Source: an uncultured Actinomycetes bacterium
GTDB taxonomy: Bacteria; Actinomycetota; Actinomycetes; Nanopelagicales; Nanopelagicaceae
Direction of reading: 5' to 3'
Assembly: GCA_903844585.1 (NCBI GenBank)
Contig: CAIMUD010000041.1
Coordinates: 1-15,395 of the forward strand
Length of the DNA stretch: 15,395 nucleotides
Shown here piece after piece: positions 1-8,376 of the stretch. The position numbers were made by a program, and so were the translations under genes. A model generated the notes under the pieces. That model did not search any database and was not told where the DNA came from. It saw only the letters and a program-made list of their open reading frames with translations. The first letter of the stretch is position 1; every line of letters begins with the position of its first letter.

Positions 1-21
1 GCAAATCAGGGTAAGAAGTAG

Positions 22-510
22 CTAGCCAGCTGTAACGTTTGAGTAAGTATCGCGTTTGTCGCGGATAATTACTTCAAGATCAACAAGGCCAGCTCGAGCA
101 AAACCAACAGAAACCATGACGTGACGGCCAGCTACAGCGCCGACTCCAGGGAAGACCGCTTTGGCGTTTGCAGTGTCACCTTCAAATTTAATTGGCTGAT
201 TTGGCTTCAAAATACTTTCACCGGTCAGATTTGCTGGTGATCCATTGACTGAAATTCCAAGGATTTGATCGTCAGCCTCGCCCTTGTTAATGATTGTTCC
301 AACTACCACCGCTGATCCATCTTCAGTTGAAACAAGTAGAAAATTAAGAATTTTGATTTTGTTGCCATCGATATCGATTGTCTTTTCAACACCATCTGTT
401 ACCTGAGTAATATTTCGCGTTGCTGCACTTTGTCCTGCACCACATGAAGTCAGAGTTAGTGCAAGTGCAAAAGTTGTAATTAGTACGGTAGCTGTACGAC
501 GCATGGGCAT
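22..510 (-). CDS. lpqE: LpqE-like secreted lipoprotein
   Basis: This 162-residue protein begins with a basic n-region (MRR), a hydrophobic stretch at about residues 7-21 and a lipobox LTSC with the acylated Cys at residue 23, so it should be exported and anchored to the outer face of the membrane. The mature part (about 140 residues) has alternating short hydrophobic segments that look beta-rich, with no catalytic motif I recognise. The CGAGQ sequence at the mature N-terminus and the divergent position next to carD match my memory of M. tuberculosis LpqE (Rv3584 beside Rv3583c). Function is unknown to me. The ATG at 510 has a GAGAG purine tract a few bases upstream; a second in-frame ATG at 504 is also possible. 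Stop is TAG. Lipoprotein call is firm; the LpqE name rests on synteny and motif recall. Confidence 0.75.
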   Translation of the reverse strand: MPMRRTATVLITTFALALTLTSCGAGQSAATRNITQVTDGVEKTIDIDGNKIKILNFLLVSTEDGSAVVVGTIINKGEADDQILGISVNGSPANLTGESILKPNQPIKFEGDTANAKAVFPGVGAVAGRHVMVSVGFARAGLVDLEVIIRDKRDTYSNVTAG

Positions 511-574
511 ATTCTCTCATGCAAAAAGCAGTGCCCTGCACTTAGAATTCGGGGTTTTCTCATCCCCAAATGAC

Positions 575-583
575 TGGTAGAAT
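575..583 (+). promoter_or_regulatory. Candidate extended -10 promoter of carD
   Basis: The nonamer TGGTAGAAT at 575-583 is an extended -10 element (TGn plus TAGAAT). Transcription would begin near 590, giving a short leader that includes the GGAAAGG ribosome binding site at 594-600. No good -35 hexamer is visible, which is common for extended -10 promoters. Inference only. Confidence 0.45.
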
Positions 584-606
584 TGTCCTCTACGGAAAGG
601 CAACAC

Positions 607-1089
607 ATGACATTTAAGGTCGGCGAAACAGTTGTTTACCCACATCACGGAGCAGCTCTTATTGAGGCAATTGAAACTCGTGTGATCAAGGGTGAAGAAA
701 GAATGTATCTCGTCCTTAAAGTTGCTCAAGGAGATCTCACAGTTCGCGTTCCTGCTGACAATGTAGATCTCGTCGGTGTTCGCGACGTAGTTGATAGCGC
801 TGGACTTGATCGCGTATTTAGCGTTCTGCGTCAGCCATACACAGAAGAACCAACAAACTGGTCACGTCGTTATAAAGCAAACCTTGAAAAGCTCGCATCT
901 GGAGATGTCATCAAGGTTGCAGAAGTTGTTCGCGATCTTTACCGCCGCGATCTCGACCGTGGTCTTTCTGCTGGTGAAAAGCGCATGCTCGCCAAGGCGA
1001 AGCAGATTCTTATCTCTGAACTCGCACTAGCTGAGCGCACAGATGAAGAAAAAGCTGCAACGCTCCTTGACGAGGTTCTCGCTTCCTAA
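607..1089 (+). CDS. carD: CarD, RNA polymerase-binding transcription regulator
   Basis: CarD binds the RNA polymerase beta subunit and stabilises open complexes, notably at rRNA promoters. The 160-residue product aligns without gaps to mycobacterial CarD over most of its length: the N-terminal RNAP-interaction domain (about residues 1-55, with R25 and R47 present) and the helical DNA-binding C-terminal domain with the minor-groove-wedging W85 in TNWSRR. I chose the ATG at 607 because it matches the family N-terminus (MxFKVG) and has GGAAAGG at 594-600 with suitable spacing; an upstream in-frame start at 583 would add eight unconserved residues and overlap the putative -10. First gene of a probable five-gene operon; the next ORF starts at the base right after its TAA. 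Confidence 0.97.
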   Translation: MTFKVGETVVYPHHGAALIEAIETRVIKGEERMYLVLKVAQGDLTVRVPADNVDLVGVRDVVDSAGLDRVFSVLRQPYTEEPTNWSRRYKANLEKLASGDVIKVAEVVRDLYRRDLDRGLSAGEKRMLAKAKQILISELALAERTDEEKAATLLDEVLAS

Positions 1090-2211
1090 ATGATTTCGGC
1101 CATCATCGCTGCTGCTGGCAGTGGTGAAAGATTTGGCGCATCAATTCCTAAAGCGCTCATCCAACTTGGTGATCGCACACTTATAGAACATTCTGTCTCT
1201 GCTCTATCTTCGGTTGCAGATCAAATCATCGTTAGCGCCCCTGCCGGGTATGAAGAAAAATTCCGCACGCTCCTTGGCAACACAGTCACTGTCGTCACTG
1301 GTGGTGCAACACGAAGTGAGAGCGTTCGCCTCGGACTTGCTCAAGTTTTATGCGATGTTGATTACGTACTTGTTCACGATGCAGCTAGAGCACTAGCTAC
1401 TCCAGCACTTGCACAGCGAGTAGTAGATGCGCTCATTGCCGGAGACGTTGCAGTTATTCCAGGTCTTGCACAAGCAGATACAGTAAAAATTGTTGACGCA
1501 AATGGCTTTGTTACATCCACGCCTGATCGCAGCGCTCTTCGTCGCGTGCAAACACCGCAAGGTTTTACTTACGGAGCCCTTCAAGCAGCACATGCATCTG
1601 GGGCCGATGCTACAGATGACGCCGCCCTTGTTGAAGCAATTGGCAAAAAGGTGCGCGCTATTGAAGGCGAAGAACGAGCAATAAAAATTACCACTCCGAG
1701 TGATTTAGCCACTGCGCTTTCATTTTTAGGCGATGCAAATGCATTCTCAACTGGTGTTGGCGTTGATGCGCATCACTTTGCAGAGGGTCGCCAGCTTTGG
1801 CTTGCAGGTCTTCATTGGCCAAATGAAACAGGAGTTGAAGGCCATTCAGATGGCGATGTGGCAGCACATGCAATTTGTGATGCGCTCTTTGCTGCTACTG
1901 GTCTTGGAGATCTTGGAAGTAATTTCGGTACCGCGCGTCCAGAATATGCAGGAGCATCTGGTGCAACGCTAATGAAAGAAACTCTGGCACTTATTACAAA
2001 GAGTGGCTATAAAATTTCACATGTCTCCGTGCAAGTAATTGGAAACAAACCGAAGATTGGTGCACGCAGAGTCGAAGCGATTTCTGCACTTTCATCGGCG
2101 CTCGGCGGTGCAGAGGTCGCACTTCTTGCAACAACTACAGATGGAATGGGACTTACTGGCGAGGGTAAGGGCATTGCAGCCATCGCCTCCGCACTCGTTG
2201 TTAAGAGTTAA
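1090..2211 (+). CDS. ispDF: Bifunctional IspD/IspF, MEP isoprenoid pathway
   Basis: A fusion of two MEP-pathway enzymes (373 residues). Residues 1 to about 213 are the IspD cytidylyltransferase, converting MEP plus CTP to CDP-ME: nucleotide-binding AAGSGERFG with R14, K21, VHDAAR at 95-100, TPQGF at 155-159 and K199 near the domain end. Residues about 220-373 are the IspF cyclase, forming MEcPP: D226 and H228 (GVDAHHF) and H260 are the expected divalent-metal ligands, with GHSDGD at 251-256 and [14 protein letters not shown] near the end. The two activities are non-consecutive; IspE, the step between, is not in this window. Many actinobacteria keep ispD and ispF as neighbouring separate genes; here there is no stop between domains. 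ATG abuts the carD stop, so translation is probably coupled. Both active sites look intact. Confidence 0.96.
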   Translation: MISAIIAAAGSGERFGASIPKALIQLGDRTLIEHSVSALSSVADQIIVSAPAGYEEKFRTLLGNTVTVVTGGATRSESVRLGLAQVLCDVDYVLVHDAARALATPALAQRVVDALIAGDVAVIPGLAQADTVKIVDANGFVTSTPDRSALRRVQTPQGFTYGALQAAHASGADATDDAALVEAIGKKVRAIEGEERAIKITTPSDLATALSFLGDANAFSTGVGVDAHHFAEGRQLWLAGLHWPNETGVEGHSDGDVAAHAICDALFAATGLGDLGSNFGTARPEYAGASGATLMKETLALITKSGYKISHVSVQVIGNKPKIGARRVEAISALSSALGGAEVALLATTTDGMGLTGEGKGIAAIASALVVKS

Positions 2212-2223
2212 GCGGTTGCAAGA

Positions 2224-2229
2224 TAGACT
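2224..2229 (+). promoter_or_regulatory. Candidate -10 for a leaderless cysS transcript
   Basis: TAGACT lies exactly six bases before the cysS ATG at 2236, which would place +1 on the start codon. A weak -35 match, TTAAGA at 2201-2206, sits 17 bases upstream. There is no Shine-Dalgarno sequence in the 24-base gap. This would be an internal promoter within the carD operon. Confidence 0.45.
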
Positions 2230-2235
2230 TGGCAC

Positions 2236-3639
2236 ATGAGTTCGCTAGTTTTATATGACACGCTAACGCGAACCAATTCCCCATTTGTTCCGCTAAAAAA
2301 AGGTGAAGTTGGTATCTATCTCTGTGGTGCAACTGTTCAGGCGCCTCCACATATCGGCCATGTTCGCTCTGGTGTTAACTTTGATATTTTGCGTCGCTGG
2401 TTAATCAAAAGTGGCTATAACGTAACTTTTATTCGTAACGTCACCGATATTGATGACAAGATTTTGCATAAAGCCGTTCACGAAGATATGCCGTGGTGGG
2501 CAGTAGCGATGAAGTATGAGCGTGCTTTTACAGATGCTTACGCTGCTCTCAATGTTTTGCCTCCAACATATGAACCTCGCGCTACTGGCCATGTAACTCA
2601 AATGATTGAGTTGATGACACTTCTTATCGAACGCGGGGCTGCTTACGCACCTGGCAATGGTGATGTTTATTTAGAAGTTCGAAAGTTGAAGTCATACCTA
2701 ACTTTGTCTCGTCAAAATGTAAATGATCTTCAACCGGCCGCAGATGCTGATGAAACAAATAAGAAAGATCCACGCGACTTTGCACTCTGGAAAGCAGCAA
2801 AACCTGGAGATCCTTCGTGGCCAACTCCGTGGGGTGCTGGTCGACCAGGTTGGCATCTTGAGTGTTCAGCTATGGCACACGCTTACCTTGGCGAATCATT
2901 TGATATTCATGGCGGTGGACTTGATTTAATTTTCCCTCACCATGAAAATGAAATCGCACAATCTGAAGCTGCAGGTTATGGATTTGCAAAGCGTTGGTTG
3001 CATAACGCTTGGGTTACAACTTCTGGTGAAAAGATGAGTAAGTCACTTGGTAATTCGCTGCAGGTTGCAGAGTTACTTAAGAGCGTGCGCGGAATCGAAC
3101 TTCGTTGGTATTTAGGAAGTGCTCACTATCGGTCAATGCTCGAATTTTCACCTGCCGCGCTCGAAGAATCTGCAACAGCTTTCCGACGAATTGAAACTTT
3201 CCTACATCGATCAGTTGAGTTACTTGGAGTCAAGCCAACTCCTGTCTTAAGTCAGAACTTCACCGATGCGATGAATGATGATTTAGCAGTCCCTACAGCG
3301 CTAGCTGGAATTTCAGAAGCGCTGCGGCTTGGCAATAGCGCAATTACATCTGGAGATAAAAAAGTTATCGCCAAATCAGCAAATGAAATCCGTGGAGCGC
3401 TAGAAATCCTTGGATGCGATCCTTTTGATGGTGCATTTGCAGGGGGCTCAAAAGAAGTTTCAGAGCAAGCCCTGGATGGCGTCATAAAACTAGCTCTAGA
3501 CCAACGCACCGCAGCGCGCGAACGTAAAGATTTTGCAGCATCGGATGCAATTCGTGATGGACTTGCAGCGCTCGGAATTATCATTGAAGACACAGCACAA
3601 GGGCCACGATGGTCGATCTCTACAGAGAGCGGAAAATAA
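2236..3639 (+). CDS. cysS: Cysteinyl-tRNA synthetase
   Basis: Class I aminoacyl-tRNA synthetase charging tRNA-Cys in the cytoplasm (467 residues, normal length). The HIGH signature is at 39-42 and KMSKS at 266-270. The substrate-binding zinc site is complete: C30, C210, H235 and E239, each one or two positions from the E. coli ligands. The C-terminal third carries the DALR-like helical anticodon-stem region. The N-terminal CGATVQAPPHIGHVRSG run is typical of actinobacterial CysS. It lies 24 bases after ispDF and overlaps rlmB by one base (TAATG). No ribosome binding site is seen, consistent with coupled or leaderless initiation. Confidence 0.97.
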   Translation: MSSLVLYDTLTRTNSPFVPLKKGEVGIYLCGATVQAPPHIGHVRSGVNFDILRRWLIKSGYNVTFIRNVTDIDDKILHKAVHEDMPWWAVAMKYERAFTDAYAALNVLPPTYEPRATGHVTQMIELMTLLIERGAAYAPGNGDVYLEVRKLKSYLTLSRQNVNDLQPAADADETNKKDPRDFALWKAAKPGDPSWPTPWGAGRPGWHLECSAMAHAYLGESFDIHGGGLDLIFPHHENEIAQSEAAGYGFAKRWLHNAWVTTSGEKMSKSLGNSLQVAELLKSVRGIELRWYLGSAHYRSMLEFSPAALEESATAFRRIETFLHRSVELLGVKPTPVLSQNFTDAMNDDLAVPTALAGISEALRLGNSAITSGDKKVIAKSANEIRGALEILGCDPFDGAFAGGSKEVSEQALDGVIKLALDQRTAARERKDFAASDAIRDGLAALGIIIEDTAQGPRWSISTESGK

Positions 3640-4574
3640 TGGCCGGCAATTCAAAACCTCGTGGTGCAGTCCGCGGATCTAAAAAGGGTCCAACTGGCGG
3701 TACTGGTGGAAAAAATAAGCGCCGCCTAGAAGGTAAAGGCCCAACACCGAAAGCTGAAGATCGTCCGTATCACGCAGCTGCAAAGCGTAAGAAGACGGCT
3801 GAGAAATCTGCAGCTCGTACTCGCACTGGACGAAGTGAAAAACCTAAAGGTGAAATAGTTTCTGGTCGTAACGCAGTTCTTGAAGCGTTACGCGCACAAG
3901 TACCTGCAACAGAGTTAATTGTTGCCCGCAGCATTGATGTAGATGATCGCGTTGCAGAGTCACTTCAACTCGCACTTAACTTGCAACTTTCTATCCGCGA
4001 AGTTCACCGTGCAGAAGTAGAAGGCATTAGCCCAAATAGCCAAGGAATTATTCTTGCGATAAAGCCTTATCAATACTCTTCTTTTCAAGAGATTAAAGAG
4101 CGCGCAAGCCACCCAATGCTGATCATGGCCCTAGATGGTGTTACAGATCCACGTAACCTCGGCGCAATTATTCGCTCTTCAGCAGCATTTGGCGTTGCTG
4201 GAGTTGTGATGACCGAACGACGCGCAGCTGCAATGACAGCATCAGCATGGCGAGCTTCGGCTGGTGCTGCGGCTCGTCTTCCCGTTGCACAGGTAACAAA
4301 TATGGCGCGCACTATAGAGGACGCTAAGAAGCTTGGTTGTTTTGTGATTGGTCTCGATGGCGAATCTGAAGAGACTTTGAGCGGCATGAAAGTTGCAGAA
4401 GAAAATTTGATGATTGTTGTTGGAAGCGAAGGAAAGGGACTTTCACGTTTAGTGCGCGAAAAGTGCGACCTTGTCGTATCAATCCCAATGCGAGCAACAA
4501 CTGAGTCACTAAATGCAAGCGTTGCGACTTCGATTGCACTCTTCTGGGTAGACGAGCAACGCCGCAAGAAATAA
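3639..4574 (+). CDS. rlmB: 23S rRNA 2'-O-methyltransferase RlmB (TrmH/SPOUT family)
   Basis: Expected to methylate the ribose of the 23S rRNA guanosine equivalent to E. coli G2251, using SAM. The 311-residue product has an L30e-like substrate-binding domain at about 72-145 and a SPOUT knotted methyltransferase domain at about 160-305. The three SpoU motifs are clear: DGVTDPRNLGAIIRSS at 166-181, VGSEGKGLSR at 261-270, and IPMRATTESLNASVATSIAL at 282-301. Residues 1-70 are Lys/Arg/Gly-rich, probably disordered and RNA-contacting; such tails occur in actinobacterial RlmB. I chose the ATG at 3639, which overlaps the cysS stop, over an upstream in-frame codon inside cysS. Neighbouring cysS is the conserved partner. 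Assignment to RlmB rather than a TsnR-like paralogue is by synteny and motif match. Confidence 0.93.
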   Translation: MAGNSKPRGAVRGSKKGPTGGTGGKNKRRLEGKGPTPKAEDRPYHAAAKRKKTAEKSAARTRTGRSEKPKGEIVSGRNAVLEALRAQVPATELIVARSIDVDDRVAESLQLALNLQLSIREVHRAEVEGISPNSQGIILAIKPYQYSSFQEIKERASHPMLIMALDGVTDPRNLGAIIRSSAAFGVAGVVMTERRAAAMTASAWRASAGAAARLPVAQVTNMARTIEDAKKLGCFVIGLDGESEETLSGMKVAEENLMIVVGSEGKGLSRLVREKCDLVVSIPMRATTESLNASVATSIALFWVDEQRRKK

Positions 4575-5359
4575 TGAAGTACTCACGTTTTATCGTCTGT
4601 GGAGATTCTTACTCCGAAGGAATGTCTGACGAGATGGTCAACGGCAAATATCGCGGGTGGGCGGATCGAGTTGCAGATGGACTTGCTGCGCAGAACCCAG
4701 ATTTCACTTATGCAAATCTGGCCATTCGTGGAAAGTTATTGCAACAAGTAATTGAAGATCAACTTCCTGTTGCACTTTCTTATGTAACTGGTCCTGAGAC
4801 TCTTCTTTCATTTCATGGTGGCGCAAATGATGTAATTCGCCCCAACTATGACGCAGCTCTGTCGCGGCAGCGCTACACAGATGCAGTGCGCAAAGCCGCC
4901 GCATCAGGTGCAACCATCATGTTGTTTACCGTTTTGGAAGAGACAGGAAATACAGGGCGCACAGCAAGACTTTGGAAAGATAGATTTGGCGCTTTTAACG
5001 CTACGGTTCGAGAAGTCGGTGCAGAAGTCGGCGCAATTGTTCACGATGGTAATAGTGGAACTCTTTTTCAGGATAACCGGTTTTTAGCATTTGATCGCCT
5101 ACATATAAATGTTGATGCACACTTTCGAGTGGGTCAAGCTGTGCTCGAAAAACTCGGTTATCCATTTGATTCTTCTTGGAAAGTACCACTTGCACCGATG
5201 CCAAAATTTTTTGCGCTCAAACGCAAAGTGACTACTCCTCTTTGGTTTTTCTCTTTTGTTATTCCTTGGATTATTCGCAGGCTTCGCGGTAGATCTTCTG
5301 GTGATGGTCGAAGTGCCAAGTACCCAACTCCAATTCATTGGCCAAACCACCAGATTTAA
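4574..5359 (+). CDS. SGNH/GDSL-family hydrolase
   Basis: A 261-residue serine hydrolase of the SGNH fold; likely an esterase or lipase-like enzyme, substrate unknown. Block I is CGDSYSEG with nucleophile S12; block II glycine is near G53 (NLAIRG); block III is GGAND with N85; block V is DRLH with D174 and H177, so the catalytic set is complete. There is no signal peptide, so it should be cytoplasmic. A short Trp/Phe-rich hydrophobic segment at about 222-234 followed by IRRLRGR suggests peripheral membrane contact near the C-terminus. The ATG overlaps the rlmB stop by one base, making it the last gene of the carD-rlmB unit. No terminator is visible in the 55 bases after it. Confidence 0.85.
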   Translation: MKYSRFIVCGDSYSEGMSDEMVNGKYRGWADRVADGLAAQNPDFTYANLAIRGKLLQQVIEDQLPVALSYVTGPETLLSFHGGANDVIRPNYDAALSRQRYTDAVRKAAASGATIMLFTVLEETGNTGRTARLWKDRFGAFNATVREVGAEVGAIVHDGNSGTLFQDNRFLAFDRLHINVDAHFRVGQAVLEKLGYPFDSSWKVPLAPMPKFFALKRKVTTPLWFFSFVIPWIIRRLRGRSSGDGRSAKYPTPIHWPNHQI

Positions 5360-5414
5360 GTCTTCGTCCATTCAGGTGTAACCTGCTATTCATATTAAAA
5401 GGTGAAAATTAACC

Positions 5415-7475
5415 ATGGCTTCCTCCCACGAAATTATCGATCGCGAGCTGAGTTGGCTTGCATTTAATTCGCGGGTGCTTGAGCTAGCCGAAGATCGCAA
5501 TATTCCACTTCTTGAGCGGGTTAAATTCTCAACAATTTTTTCATCCAATTTGGATGAATTTTATATGGTGCGAGTTGCATCTGTCCTTGGCAAAATAGAA
5601 ATTGGTCAGAGTAATGCAAATTCTGCAGGCTTTACTCCGAAAGCTTTACTTCAAGAAATAGCAAATGAAGTGAAGACTCTGACCGCACGCCAAGCCAGAG
5701 TCTTTAAAGAGGAGCTACTTCCAGGACTTAAGGTTCATGGAATTGAAATCATCAAGTGGGATGATTTAACAGAGCCAGAACGTGTTTATGTGACTAAGTT
5801 ATTTTCAGATCGTATTTTCCCAGTCCTTACTCCTCTCGCAGTTGATCCATCTCATCCCTTCCCTTACATTTCTGGCCTTTCACTAAACCTGGCCGTCATC
5901 GTTAAGAATCCAGAGAGTGATGATGAATTCTTTGCTCGCGTAAAAGTTCCACCAATCTTGTCTAGATTCATTCCGACAAACTCAACTGGCTCAACTAGGT
6001 TCCTACCAATTGAAGAGTTGATTTCTATCCACTTGCAGGAACTTTTTCCAGGAATGCTTATTCAAGACCATTACACATTTAGAGTTACAAGAAATCAGGA
6101 TATTGATCTCGATGAAGACGAGACTGTCGATCTTCTCAATTCGCTTGAGCAAGAACTATCACGCAGAAAATTCGGCCCTCCAGTGCGACTTGAAATTGAA
6201 GAAGGTGTAGATGAAAAGCTTCTGAAAACTCTCTGCGAGGAGCTAGATATCAATCCAGTGAATGTTTTCTCTCTGCCAGCCCCACTTGATACAACAGACC
6301 TATTAAAGATTTGTGACTTGGATTTCCCCGAACTCAAGTTTCCACCATTTAGATCTCGCACTGCAGCCTCACTGAGCGAGGTTGATTCAGAAGAGCCAGA
6401 TTTATTCTTTGCAGCTATTAGGCAAGGTGAGATCCTTCTGCACCACCCATATGAATCTTTTTCAACCTCTGTTGTTCAGTTCTTGCAAAATGCAGCAGTA
6501 GATCCACATGTATTAGCAATTAAGCAAACTTTGTACCGAACTTCTGGTGATTCTCCAATTGTTGAAGCTCTCATTGAAGCCGCTGAAGCGGGTAAACAAG
6601 TTTTAGCTGTTATCGAACTACGTGCTCGATTTGATGAACAGGCAAATGTGCGTTGGGCTAGAAAACTTGAAGCTGCTGGCGTGCACGTTGTTTATGGCCT
6701 CATGGGCTTTAAGACTCATGCAAAACTTTCACTTGTAGTGCGCGATGAGAACCAAGGGTTGCGCATGTATTGCCACATCGGTACCGGTAACTACAACCCA
6801 AAGACTGCAAGGTTTTATGAAGATCTAGGAATTCTTAGCGCTGACCAAGTCCTTACCGGCGACCTCATTAAACTCTTTAATCAACTATCCGGGTTTGGTC
6901 CTCAATCAACATTTTCACGCTTACTCGTTGCGCCAAAGACTTTGCGTTCAGGGCTCCTAGAAAAAATTGAAAATGAAATAGTAAATGCCAAGCTTGGCAA
7001 GCCATCTGGAATTCAATTTAAACTCAATTCGCTACTTGATGAAGAATTTGTTGAGGCTTTCTATCGCGCATCTCAAGCTGGTGTAAAAGTTGATTTGGTA
7101 ATTCGTGGAATTTCTTCCATCCGTCCAGGCATTCCGGGGCTATCAGAAAATGTAACAGTGCGTTCTATTCTGGGGCGTTTCCTAGAACACTCTCGTATTT
7201 ATCACTTCGTAAATGGGGGAGAAAATGAATATTGGATTGGTAGCGCAGATTTGATGCACCGAAATCTTGATCGCCGAGTTGAAAGCTTAGTGAAAGTAGA
7301 ACGCCCACAACATAAAAGTTCGCTCCAAGAAATTCTTGATTTGTCTCTCTCGGTGGAAACAGCTAGTTGGCATCAAGTAGATGATCAATGGGCTCGAATC
7401 ACAGAGAATTCCAAGGGTGGAGCACTCACTAATTTGCAATCAAAGTACATCAAGAGATTCGCGAAGGGGCGTTAA
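5415..7475 (+). CDS. ppk1: Polyphosphate kinase 1
   Basis: Makes inorganic polyphosphate reversibly from ATP. The 686-residue protein has the usual length and the four-domain PPK1 plan: N-terminal helical domain with RELSWLAFNSRVLELA and SSNLDEFYMVRVA, a PHP-like head domain, and two PLD-like C-terminal domains. The autophosphorylated histidine is H435 (FKTHAKL), and the second conserved histidine is H592 (GRFLEHSRIYHF), the same numbers as in E. coli. An AAAAGGTG tract at about 5397-5404 is a rather distant ribosome binding site. TAACCT at 5379-5384 is a weak candidate -10 in the 55-base gap. The stop overlaps the next ATG by one base, so the mutT1-like gene is translationally coupled. Confidence 0.97.
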   Translation: MASSHEIIDRELSWLAFNSRVLELAEDRNIPLLERVKFSTIFSSNLDEFYMVRVASVLGKIEIGQSNANSAGFTPKALLQEIANEVKTLTARQARVFKEELLPGLKVHGIEIIKWDDLTEPERVYVTKLFSDRIFPVLTPLAVDPSHPFPYISGLSLNLAVIVKNPESDDEFFARVKVPPILSRFIPTNSTGSTRFLPIEELISIHLQELFPGMLIQDHYTFRVTRNQDIDLDEDETVDLLNSLEQELSRRKFGPPVRLEIEEGVDEKLLKTLCEELDINPVNVFSLPAPLDTTDLLKICDLDFPELKFPPFRSRTAASLSEVDSEEPDLFFAAIRQGEILLHHPYESFSTSVVQFLQNAAVDPHVLAIKQTLYRTSGDSPIVEALIEAAEAGKQVLAVIELRARFDEQANVRWARKLEAAGVHVVYGLMGFKTHAKLSLVVRDENQGLRMYCHIGTGNYNPKTARFYEDLGILSADQVLTGDLIKLFNQLSGFGPQSTFSRLLVAPKTLRSGLLEKIENEIVNAKLGKPSGIQFKLNSLLDEEFVEAFYRASQAGVKVDLVIRGISSIRPGIPGLSENVTVRSILGRFLEHSRIYHFVNGGENEYWIGSADLMHRNLDRRVESLVKVERPQHKSSLQEILDLSLSVETASWHQVDDQWARITENSKGGALTNLQSKYIKRFAKGR

Positions 7476-8376
7476 TGAACCTAGAAGTTATTAAGGCTGC
7501 AGGCGCTGTTTTGTGGCGTGATGTTGATGGCGAAGTTTTTGAAATAGCTGTGATTCATCGTCCAAGGTATGACGACTGGTCCCTGCCTAAGGGAAAGTTA
7601 GAACGTGGAGAATCTCCAATTACTGCTGCACGCCGAGAAGTATTTGAAGAAACCGGTTACATCTCTGAATTTGGGCCATCACTTGGAACTATCAATTACA
7701 CAAATGATGACGCTCTTAAGGAAGTTTATTATTGGATAGCAAAAGCACATCCACAGCCAACGGGTGAGCTACCTGTTGCAGAAGTGGATCAACTCGTATG
7801 GTTATCTCCACAAGATGCAATTAGAAAAGTAACTAATGAGACTGATAGAGAAATAATTTGGCGTTTTCTTGAAATTGGGCCAAGAACGTATTCACTTGTG
7901 CTGCTTCGCCATGCAAAAGCGCTAAAGCGCTCGGAGTGGCAGAACGATGACGATGACCGCCCACTTGATTCTGTAGGGCAAGTACAAGCTAAAAAACTTC
8001 CAAAAACTTTTCTCCCTTATGGAACCACTTCAATTTATTCATCAGATGCGATGCGCTGCGCCGAGACCGTTTTCCCTCTTCGCAAGAAATTGGCAAGATT
8101 ATTACCTATGTATCAGATTTGTCCGAGTACATGTTTCACAAGGATAAAAATGCGGCGATCAAGTACACCGAAGAGCTTATCGAGCAAGAAGAAAATATTC
8201 TTGTCTGCAGTCACAATCCAATTCTGCCCAATGTGATTAAAAAGCTAGTTGGCAAGAAAATATTTAAGTCTTTTAGACGAGAATTAGAACCAGCAGAAGC
8301 AATCATTTTGCATCACCGAGATGGTGAAGTTGTGGCGCTGGACTGGATTAGCGCTCCATCCAGTCAAGCCATTTAA
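7475..8376 (+). pseudogene. mutT1: MutT1-like NUDIX + histidine phosphatase, frameshifted
   Basis: A two-domain protein like mycobacterial MutT1, which hydrolyses 8-oxo-(d)GTP and dinucleoside polyphosphates. The NUDIX domain covers residues 1 to about 135 with a perfect GX5EX7REVFEETGY box at 40-62. The SixA-like phosphatase domain starts at about 138 with LRHAKA (H146) and SSDAMRCAET. Near 8087-8089 the reading frame breaks: the upstream frame runs on as unrelated sequence to a stop at 8236, while the true domain continues in the frame one base back, with SEYMF and VCSHNP (second catalytic His) to TAA at 8374-8376. Restoring one A in the AAA run gives KKIGKIITYVSD and a 300-residue protein, near the mycobacterial length. 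This may be a recent mutation or a homopolymer sequencing error. A strong AAGGGG site at 7464-7469 precedes the ATG. The 3' end overlaps ppx by 29 bases. Confidence 0.85.

Noticed and set aside
531..567. Small palindrome GTGCCCTGCAC and the GGGG/CCCC pairing in the lpqE-carD gap
   Set aside because: Short stems with no T-tract or known operator match; too weak to call an operator or terminator.
3252..3593. A 113-codon open frame antisense to the 3' part of cysS
   Set aside because: Ser/Ala-rich shadow of a well-supported gene on the other strand.
4085..4567. A 160-codon open frame antisense to rlmB
   Set aside because: It lies wholly opposite the conserved SPOUT domain, its translation is low-complexity Ser/Ala/Arg, and no start signal is seen.
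5360..5414. Terminator or strong promoter between the SGNH hydrolase and ppk1
   Set aside because: No stem with a T-run is present, and TAACCT alone is a weak -10 without a -35; mentioned only under ppk1.
8081..8095. Programmed -1 ribosomal frameshift in mutT1
   Set aside because: The in-frame codons AAG AAA preceded by C do not form an X XXY YYZ heptamer, and I saw no obvious downstream stimulatory stem. A one-base loss in an A run is simpler.
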